Assembly: GCA_964614525.1 (NCBI GenBank)
Contig: CAZTPA010000070.1
Coordinates: 1 to 13,011 of the forward strand
Origin: PWND01 sp964614525
GTDB lineage: Bacteria; Bacteroidota; Bacteroidia; Bacteroidales; UBA7960
Direction of reading: 5' to 3'
Length of the DNA: 13,011 nucleotides
Shown here: one piece after another, positions 7,756-13,011 of the stretch
Layout of the letters: every line of letters starts with the position of its first letter
Numbering within the stretch: the first letter of the stretch is position 1
Made by a program: the position numbers and the translations under genes
Notes under the pieces: generated by a model
Databases searched by the model: none
Seen by the model: only the letters and a program-made list of their open reading frames with translations
Told to the model about the DNA's origin: nothing

Positions 7756-7767
7756 CTGATTAATCAG
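7756..7767. promoter_or_regulatory. 12-bp perfect palindrome between cyclase and hydroxylase genes
   Basis: CTGATTAATCAG is a perfect inverted repeat 89 bp upstream of the FAD-subunit ATG, inside the 167-bp interval (7667-7833). It could be an operator for a dimeric regulator. A second imperfect repeat lies at 7799-7821 (GCGT and ATAT against ATAT and ACGC with a 2-nt bulge), nearer the cyclase stop. No clear TAnnTTTG box was found here. Confidence 0.3.
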
Positions 7768-7833
7768 AACTTTAACAGTCATTAAACCAATAAGATACGC
7801 GTGAATATTTTTTATATACGCCTAAACTATTTA

Positions 7834-8646
7834 TTATGCATCAATAGCAATAATTCTGCACATTGCTGATTCCATTTCAATTCCTTTTATAGGGAACAAG
7901 CCAATCCAAACACGTTTGTTGCTTACTTTATTAATTTCGCCACCAACATTTTCTGCGTGAACCAAACCTTTAGGAAATAGTTTCAAATGCATAACCTGAT
8001 AATAATCTTCAAGAGGAAACAGCTCATCCCATTTCTTACCATACTTCTCAATAATCTTTGCTTCTGCTTCTTTAAAAGGTTTTGGATGCCAGTCTCTGAT
8101 AATAGTATTCATAGGATGGTCAGCACTTCCACAGTCAACACCTATCCACTTTATTTTCATATCAAGAGCCCATTGATGGAAATCAGGATCCGGTCCGGGA
8201 TGTTTTACAAAATATCTTACTTCGTCACTTTCCGGCTGATCCCATCCGTATTTATGATATCCTGTGTTAATTATAAGAATATCACCTTCTTTAACATCAA
8301 CTTTTTTCATTATCATCTCAGGAGAATAAAGACTATAGTCTTCAACTTCATCAGAAATATCAACAACAACTCCGGGTCCATACCAAAAATCAAGAGGCGT
8401 GTTGCCAATTGAGCGGCCACTGGAATGGAAGTGGATTTCTCCGTCAATATGAGTTCCTACGTGATGGCTTGAGGTCATAATTTGGCCATTTGCTCCTTGT
8501 CCCATATGAGCGCCGGCAATACGTTTGAAATATTGTAATTGCAATGGCATATAACTGGGCCATGGTGGAGTATGTATGCTTAAATTTTGAGTTAAATCAT
8601 AAATTTTAACATCATTCATCATTTTAAAAAGATCTTCTTTAGTCAT
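7834..8646 (-). CDS. Cyclase-family metal-dependent hydrolase (kynurenine formamidase/isatin hydrolase-like)
   Basis: This 270-residue protein belongs to the 'putative cyclase' family (PF04199). The metal-site signature is clear: HVGTHIDGEIHF (62-73), giving ligands His62, His66 and Asp68 plus His72. A further conserved His177 sits in DCGSADHP, and the C-terminal LVHAENVGG (219-226) carries the usual Glu-Asn pair. The common HxGTHxDxPxH motif has Glu70 where Pro is usual. Relatives hydrolyse amide bonds, including cyclic amides (isatin hydrolase), N-formylkynurenine, and other carbonyl compounds. It is cytosolic, with no signal peptide. It lies 34 bp after the AllG-like gene and before the Mo-hydroxylase genes, so I infer that it opens the ring of the hydroxylated heterocycle, or hydrolyses a related acylurea. 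The substrate is not proven. Confidence 0.9.
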   Translation of the reverse strand: MTKEDLFKMMNDVKIYDLTQNLSIHTPPWPSYMPLQLQYFKRIAGAHMGQGANGQIMTSSHHVGTHIDGEIHFHSSGRSIGNTPLDFWYGPGVVVDISDEVEDYSLYSPEMIMKKVDVKEGDILIINTGYHKYGWDQPESDEVRYFVKHPGPDPDFHQWALDMKIKWIGVDCGSADHPMNTIIRDWHPKPFKEAEAKIIEKYGKKWDELFPLEDYYQVMHLKLFPKGLVHAENVGGEINKVSNKRVWIGLFPIKGIEMESAMCRIIAIDA

Positions 8647-8680
8647 AGTAAAAAATTTTAAGTTAATAAATTGATAATAT

Positions 8681-10084
8681 TTAATTAATTTCTTTTCCCA
8701 GACCTTCGAAAGCCTTTCGGAAAGGTTCCATTGGAGCGCTTAGCACTCCGGCTCCAACTTGTCCGACTCCGGGATTTTTATGCGCTACTCCCGTATCAAT
8801 AAAGGGAGTAATATTTTTTTCAATAATTTTTCTAACGTCAATTCCTGTTGGTGTGCCTCTGAAATTGAGGTAAGGAATTTGATAAACATTGTTTTCGCCG
8901 GCTGTAATTTCGTACATATCCAAAGTATATTGTACAGCATCATTGGCAGTGCCACCAACAAACTGCACAATAGCAGGTGCTGAGGCAATAGCAAAACCTC
9001 CAAGGCCTAATGTTTCAGTAATAGAGCTGTCGCCAATATCCGGATTTGCATCATCTTTTGTGTATCCGGGGAAAAACAGTGCATCCGGTAAAAGAGCTTT
9101 GTCAACGAACCATTTGTTTCCTGTTCCTGCCAGCTGAACACCGAAATCTGTTCCATTTCTGGCCATAACAATTGCAATGCTACTAAAAGGGATATTTCGG
9201 GCTGCATCAAGACAGCATTTTGCTGCAGGCATAGATAAATTAAGGAAAAAGTGATCGTTTCCATTAATAAAATTCAACACACTGATAGCATCTTCTTTAT
9301 TAATTGCTGTTTCCACAATTGCCGGAGCCAAAGCCCTGTATAGCAGCGAATTGCCTGCCTTGTTGCGATTATGGACTTCATCGCCCATGTGAAGTGCCTG
9401 TGCAATAAGGTTTTTAAGGTCGATTTTTCCAAGCTTTTCAACAGCCGACTTGAGGATGGGATACATTGTTTTTTCCATCCATTTAAGCCTTTCAATCACA
9501 TCAGGACTAAAAGCACCATAACGTAAAACTTTTCCAAGCCCTTCATTTTGAGTACAAAAAGCCAGGTTGCCATTGGTTTCATTTTTTACGAGAAATACCG
9601 GCATGGAAGCTGAAATAATCCCTGCCATTGGTCCAACAGAAGAGTGCTCATGGCAAGGGGCGTATTCAATTTCTCCTGACGCAGCGAGCTTTTCAGATTC
9701 TTCCGGTGTTTTTGCCAGTCCTTCATAAATAAGAGCACCAATAATTGCTCCCCTGGTGGGGCCGCACATTCTGTCCCATGTAATAGGTGGGCCGGAATGT
9801 AAGATTAGATTCTTTTTCATGCCCGGAATTACGTTTATGGCAATGTCTAATCCTATAAGTGCAGGTTTGCCGTTTAAAATAATATCCAAAGCTTTTTTAT
9901 TTGCTTCATCTATTTTATGTTTGTTGGCAGTAATTGCTTCGGCAGATTTTGAATCTACATCTACCGGAGGTTTCCATTTTACCTGAACGGCCTCAGCGCC
10001 AACCTGATCCAGATTGTCCTTGAATGATGATAATCCGGTGTTGATTACTTTAAGTTTTTTATTAAAAAGGGTGTTTATAGACAT
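8681..10084 (-). CDS. allG: DUF1116 protein, AllG (YlbE)-like carbamoyltransferase component
   Basis: This protein shows the hallmark DUF1116 segments: an N-terminal KVINTGLSSFKDNL followed by AVQVKWKPPVDVD, then GPPITWDRMCGPTRGA (about 98-113) and CHEHSSVGPMAG (about 144-155). At 467 residues it is full length. I chose the ATG at 10084; an in-frame TTG two codons earlier (10090) is possible but unnecessary. In E. coli the DUF1116 protein YlbE (AllG) acts with FdrA (AllF) and YlbF (AllH) as oxamate carbamoyltransferase, which makes oxamate and carbamoyl phosphate from oxalurate. All three homologues occur here. An unresolved gap lies between this gene and the FdrA-like gene, while the cyclase follows after 34 bp. 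The family assignment is strong; the substrate is inferred. Confidence 0.9.
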   Translation of the reverse strand: MSINTLFNKKLKVINTGLSSFKDNLDQVGAEAVQVKWKPPVDVDSKSAEAITANKHKIDEANKKALDIILNGKPALIGLDIAINVIPGMKKNLILHSGPPITWDRMCGPTRGAIIGALIYEGLAKTPEESEKLAASGEIEYAPCHEHSSVGPMAGIISASMPVFLVKNETNGNLAFCTQNEGLGKVLRYGAFSPDVIERLKWMEKTMYPILKSAVEKLGKIDLKNLIAQALHMGDEVHNRNKAGNSLLYRALAPAIVETAINKEDAISVLNFINGNDHFFLNLSMPAAKCCLDAARNIPFSSIAIVMARNGTDFGVQLAGTGNKWFVDKALLPDALFFPGYTKDDANPDIGDSSITETLGLGGFAIASAPAIVQFVGGTANDAVQYTLDMYEITAGENNVYQIPYLNFRGTPTGIDVRKIIEKNITPFIDTGVAHKNPGVGQVGAGVLSAPMEPFRKAFEGLGKEIN

Positions 10085-10138
10085 AATCAATGATTTCTTT
10101 TGTTATTTCATTAATATTCATTTCTGTAATTATTTTTT

Positions 10139-10210
10139 GTTACACTGAGTCGCACAGAGTAATCACAGTGTTACACGGTGTATATTTTGCACATTTTTAC
10201 ACTGTGTAAC
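10139..10210. repeat. TTACAC/GTGTAA repeat cluster, left flank of assembly gap
   Basis: Several short related elements crowd this stretch: GTTACACTGAG (10139-10149), GCACAGAGTAATCACAG (10152-10168), the odd palindrome TACACGGTGTA (10172-10182), and the odd palindrome TTACACTGTGTAA (10197-10209). They run directly into the Ns, so the array may continue. Confidence 0.6.
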
Positions 10211-10310
10211 NNNNNNNNNNNNNNNNNNNNNNNNNNNNNNNNNNNNNNNNNNNNNNNNNNNNNNNNNNNNNNNNNNNNNNNNNNNNNNNNNNNNNNNNNN
10301 NNNNNNNNNN
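10211..10310. other. Assembly gap (100 Ns)
   Basis: Exactly 100 Ns suggest a placeholder for a gap of unknown length. Both flanks carry related TTACAC-type repeats, which probably broke the assembly. Whether the AllF- and AllG-like genes are truly adjacent here is therefore not certain, and a small gene or promoter could be hidden. Confidence 0.95.
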
Positions 10311-10335
10311 AACATTGTGTAACTCTGTGTAATTC
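10311..10335. repeat. Right flank of assembly gap, inverted copy of the left repeat
   Basis: AACATTGTGTAACTCTGTGT begins right after the Ns. Its reverse complement matches 10152-10172 on the left side at about 17 of 20 positions with one gap. The gap is thus bounded by imperfect inverted repeats, as expected for a palindromic intergenic element. Confidence 0.6.
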
Positions 10336-10362
10336 TTTTAAATAACTTCATTTTAAAACTAC

Positions 10363-11904
10363 TTATTTATTTACAATTTTACTTACAAGCTTTGCGGCAG
10401 CCACATTAGATGGCATTACGACAACGCCTGCACTTTCTAGTTCTTTAATTACATCCTTCCTGTTTTGAGGATCACCGTCAGTGCCGGTTACCGAACAAAT
10501 AAATAACAAGCCCGGAGACACTTTTGTTGCATTTTTAATAACAGGCACAAGTTCTGATGCCGGCGAAACATGAGAACCATATCCCAGAACAACATCAAAC
10601 AAAACAACAGCAACCTCATTGTCAGCAGCTTCCTCCAATATCCTTTTATTTCTAAGAGAAAAATCAATCATAGGATGCGGTCTTCCGGAAGTAAACTCAT
10701 CCTCTCCCATATCTATTATTGTATGTTCCTTGCTTTTCCAAACATTGTCCAGTTTGAAATCCTCATTCAAGGGCGCATTGCTATATACAAAACCGATAGA
10801 ATCTTTTAATATTAGCTGAGCTTCATCGCATAAAGTCCCACCGCTGAATAATCCGCGAATATATTTTCCTTTAATCTTTTTTGAAAGTTTTTCTGCAAGA
10901 TTTGCAGTCTCTTTTTCTCTATTTTCAAGCATTACTTTTGCATGATCTATGTTTTTACCTTTAGAAATGCTTACAGCGATTATTGCAGCTTCTTCAAGAT
11001 TTGCGGCAGGAATAGCTCCTGCCTTAGCAATCACATCAGGATTTCCGCCAATAAAAATACCTACAACGGGTTTATTTATGCTTTTTATCTCAGCAGCAAT
11101 TTTATCAAGAACGTCAGGATGAGGAGGTTTGCTTATCAGTACAATGCATTTAGTATCTTCATCATTATTTAGAGCCTTTAATGCTTCAATAAACATTATA
11201 CCTCCAATTTCTTTCTTAACATCTCTGCCACCGGTTCCAATAGCCTGAGAAATTCCTGCGCCATTGTTAGAAATAACAGAACTCACTTCCTGCAAGCCTG
11301 TACCGGATGCAGCGACGATACCGATGTCGCCTTTATTTACAACATTTGCAAAAGCCAAAGGAACACCATTAATAATTGCGGTTCCACAATCCGGGCCCAT
11401 TAACAAAAGACCTTTATCTTTCGCTGTTTTTTTCAAATCCAATTCATCTTCAATGCTGACATTATCAGAAAAAATCATCACATGAAGATTTTTATCAAGA
11501 GCCTTGCCGGCTTCTCTTGCAGCATGTTTTCCCGCAATAGAAATCAGACAAAGATTAGCTTCCGGAAGTTGTTCAACAGCCTGGTCAAGACTGTGAAATA
11601 CATTGCCGGTATTATTATCCTGTTTTTTAAGAAGTTCTTTTAGAATGTCTGAAACTTTACTTATTGCATCATCTGCGACAGTTTCGGTATTTGCCTTGAT
11701 GCTGATTAAGAGGTCGGTATCATTAAGCTCGTCAAATTCAGGGATTAACAAACCTGCTGAATTCAGGATTGCTTTATTTTCATTTGTACCCATAACCACG
11801 GAAGAATCAATTACACCCTCAATTTCATTGAGTTTTTTTGAAACAATCATCAAAGTAACTGAGTCGTAATAAGCCCCTTTTTTGGCAATTCCTTTTATTA
11901 TCAT
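10363..11904 (-). CDS. allF: FdrA/AllF-like carbamoyltransferase component (acyl-CoA synthetase-like fold)
   Basis: This 513-residue protein is a full-length FdrA. The N-terminus has the family segment AYYDSVTLM (11-19). The first CoA-ligase-like Rossmann domains follow, with GPDCGTAIINGVP (170-182), GIVAASGTGLQE (195-206) and IGTGGRDV (222-229). The second half has FSGGTLCDEAQ (353-363), a GRPHPMIDFSLR segment (407-418) and VVLGYGSHVSPA near 438-449. These resemble succinyl-CoA synthetase subunits, but FdrA itself is known from E. coli as AllF, a component of oxamate carbamoyltransferase with AllG and AllH. The ATG overlaps the stop of the DUF2877 gene by 4 nt (ATGA), so the two are translationally coupled. 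The downstream partner lies across a scaffold gap. The physiological substrate here is inferred to be an oxalurate-like N-acylurea. Confidence 0.94.
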   Translation of the reverse strand: MIIKGIAKKGAYYDSVTLMIVSKKLNEIEGVIDSSVVMGTNENKAILNSAGLLIPEFDELNDTDLLISIKANTETVADDAISKVSDILKELLKKQDNNTGNVFHSLDQAVEQLPEANLCLISIAGKHAAREAGKALDKNLHVMIFSDNVSIEDELDLKKTAKDKGLLLMGPDCGTAIINGVPLAFANVVNKGDIGIVAASGTGLQEVSSVISNNGAGISQAIGTGGRDVKKEIGGIMFIEALKALNNDEDTKCIVLISKPPHPDVLDKIAAEIKSINKPVVGIFIGGNPDVIAKAGAIPAANLEEAAIIAVSISKGKNIDHAKVMLENREKETANLAEKLSKKIKGKYIRGLFSGGTLCDEAQLILKDSIGFVYSNAPLNEDFKLDNVWKSKEHTIIDMGEDEFTSGRPHPMIDFSLRNKRILEEAADNEVAVVLFDVVLGYGSHVSPASELVPVIKNATKVSPGLLFICSVTGTDGDPQNRKDVIKELESAGVVVMPSNVAAAKLVSKIVNK

Positions 11905-12719
11905 ATTCCAATTTTGTTTTTAATAGAAAAAATATATCCGGAGAGCAAATCTGCTCCGGAAGTTGCACCCAAACCAAGAAGTTCTTTTAATTTCTCTGAG
12001 AAAATTTCTAATTGGGGGGTTAAATATACGAAATTTTTGAGCAAGTAAAAACAGTTACCGTTTTTTGCATTAAGTAAAAAGGAGTTTGTAAGCAGATTAT
12101 TTCCAATAGAGATATTGTAGATTTTGTTTCTCAAATCGGCAAGATTATTTTGGTATTTAAATTCATTATAATGCAAAGCAAAAAGCATTCCCGCGATAAA
12201 ATCATCCCCTGAGGGAGTTAAGCCTTTTCCTGTTCCTTTAAGCATTTTAGCAGCTGTCTCAACTTCTCCTGATTTTAACAATTCACATGCTTTCAGAGAA
12301 TTATTCATAAAATGCAAATCAAAACCGGATTTGAAAAAACTCCTTTTATCCGGCAGCAAAATAAACAACATACTTTCCGGGGCAAACATTTCGCTGTAAT
12401 TAATAGGGATATTCTCAAGGTTTTTTTCAAACAACAAGATGTCAATTTCTGAATAATTCAGCCGGGAATTATAAAATTCTGCATGCGGAAGAATATTTAT
12501 ATCATTAAGAAATATTGCATTTTCAGAAATATTAACCGAGCGAAACTGTTCGATATTTTCATTATCGATATAAATTGAATTAGCAGAGATGTTTTTTTTA
12601 ATATTTGTAATAAAAACAAGCTCATTATTTGCATTAATAAAATTGCAAACATTTTTGAATGTCGAATGAACAGCGTATTGGCCTTGAGGCAAAAAATCGC
12701 CAAGAATAATAGTTTTCAT
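11901..12719 (-). CDS. allH: DUF2877 protein, AllH (YlbF)-like carbamoyltransferase component
   Basis: The 272-residue protein carries the DUF2877 signature GKGLTPSGDDFIAG (164-177). A similar C-terminal segment, LGLGATSGADLLSGY (248-262), echoes it and may form a second half-site. The E. coli homologue YlbF (AllH) is the third component of oxamate carbamoyltransferase. The N-terminal third (about 20-160) is less conserved and rich in Asn and Ile. This is the first gene of the cluster, and its TGA overlaps the FdrA-like ATG. No signal peptide or membrane span is apparent. The E. coli order is fdrA-ylbE-ylbF, so its leading position here is a rearrangement. Confidence 0.88.
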   Translation of the reverse strand: MKTIILGDFLPQGQYAVHSTFKNVCNFINANNELVFITNIKKNISANSIYIDNENIEQFRSVNISENAIFLNDINILPHAEFYNSRLNYSEIDILLFEKNLENIPINYSEMFAPESMLFILLPDKRSFFKSGFDLHFMNNSLKACELLKSGEVETAAKMLKGTGKGLTPSGDDFIAGMLFALHYNEFKYQNNLADLRNKIYNISIGNNLLTNSFLLNAKNGNCFYLLKNFVYLTPQLEIFSEKLKELLGLGATSGADLLSGYIFSIKNKIGI

Positions 12720-13011
12720 GTAATTGCAAATGTAAGGATTTGTTGAAAACTAAATAAGTGCGTCATTATAGAGAATTATTCTCAAAAGACAGACAGCTTT
12801 AGAATATTTCAGACTACTTTTTATAACATTTTGACGACTAAGTAGTATTTTTCATATATTTACATGAATTTAATTGCTTTTTTTATAAAAACAGCATTAT
12901 AGTTGGTTTTCAATACATCATTAGAGATGCTGCCAAATAATCAAAACTAAAAACACTTAGAATGCTAACAACATTATTGAAAATAGGAGAGTGGCAAAGC
13001 CGGGGGAGAGG
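12720..13011. promoter_or_regulatory. Upstream region of the AllH/AllF/AllG-like operon
   Basis: This 292-bp stretch has no convincing gene. It should hold the main promoter of the catabolic cluster. A minus-strand TACATTTG (12734-12727) fits the TAnnTTTG -7 box but lies only 7 nt before the ATG and has no good -33 partner, so it may be chance. A 13-nt odd palindrome, GAGAATTATTCTC (12771-12783), lies about 52 bp upstream of the ATG. A further AT-rich hairpin at 12875-12896 (TGCT and TTTTT pairing with AAAAA and AGCA, one mismatch) may end transcription from a gene beyond the window. Confidence 0.35.

Noticed and set aside
10085..10090. TTG start codon two codons upstream of the AllG-like ATG
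   Set aside because: An ATG two codons later gives essentially the same protein and no better ribosome binding site favours the TTG.
10139..10335. CRISPR array around the N gap
   Set aside because: The repeats are short, degenerate, inverted and irregularly spaced, without regular unique spacers, and no cas gene is present.
10163..10351. Minus-strand open frame across the N run
   Set aside because: Its frame is kept open only by unknown residues from the Ns, and the flanking bases are repeats, so it cannot be supported.
100..11869. Numerous plus-strand open frames of 60-141 codons (for example 2892-3191 and 7987-8412)
   Set aside because: They lie opposite well-supported minus-strand genes with intact family motifs, have low-complexity or Ser/Cys/Phe-rich translations, and show no recognisable domain. 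They are antisense shadows.
12962..13011. Start of a plus-strand gene at the window edge
   Set aside because: The G-rich tail contains no start codon followed by a recognisable coding sequence before the window ends.

Overview
The window is AT-rich and every credible gene lies on the minus strand, so the reading order is right to left. Compact gene packing, start and stop codons that overlap or nearly touch, weak Shine-Dalgarno sequences, and a TAnnTTTG-type -7 box before the Fic gene suggest a Bacteroidota-like, probably anaerobic or facultative bacterium. This assignment is an inference. A run of 100 Ns (10211-10310) shows that this is a scaffold with one unresolved junction. No rRNA, tRNA, CRISPR array, transposase or phage gene was seen.

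Region 1 (12719 to 3973) looks like one catabolic locus. It starts with three genes homologous to E. coli ylbF, fdrA and ylbE (allH, allF, allG), whose products together form the oxamate/oxalurate carbamoyltransferase. Here the order is DUF2877 (AllH-like), FdrA/AllF-like, then DUF1116 (AllG-like) after the gap. Next come a metal-dependent cyclase-family hydrolase and a complete three-subunit molybdenum hydroxylase in the order FAD subunit, 2x[2Fe-2S] subunit, Mo subunit. The combination suggests hydroxylation of an N-heterocycle, hydrolytic ring opening to an N-acylurea, and phosphorolysis to an amide acid plus carbamoyl phosphate. A carbamate kinase outside the window could then make ATP. 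No allantoinase, ureidoglycolate enzyme or carbamate kinase is present, so the substrate need not be allantoin.

Region 2 (3972 to about 2864) holds a stand-alone Fic-domain gene with its own likely promoter. A short possible ORF (51 codons) bridges the Fic 3' end and the next gene.

Region 3 (2867 to 25) is a tight three-gene run: a class III (CaiB/BaiF) CoA-transferase, an amidase-signature hydrolase with an intact Lys-Ser-Ser triad, and a small MmcQ/YjbR-family protein. The first two could extend the region 1 pathway by deamidating the amide acid (oxamate or malonamate type) and activating the resulting diacid as a CoA thioester. One coherent but unproven reading is oxidative pyrimidine catabolism: uracil, barbiturate, ureidomalonate, malonamate plus carbamoyl phosphate, malonate, malonyl-CoA. 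An oxalurate/oxamate/oxalate route is the main alternative.
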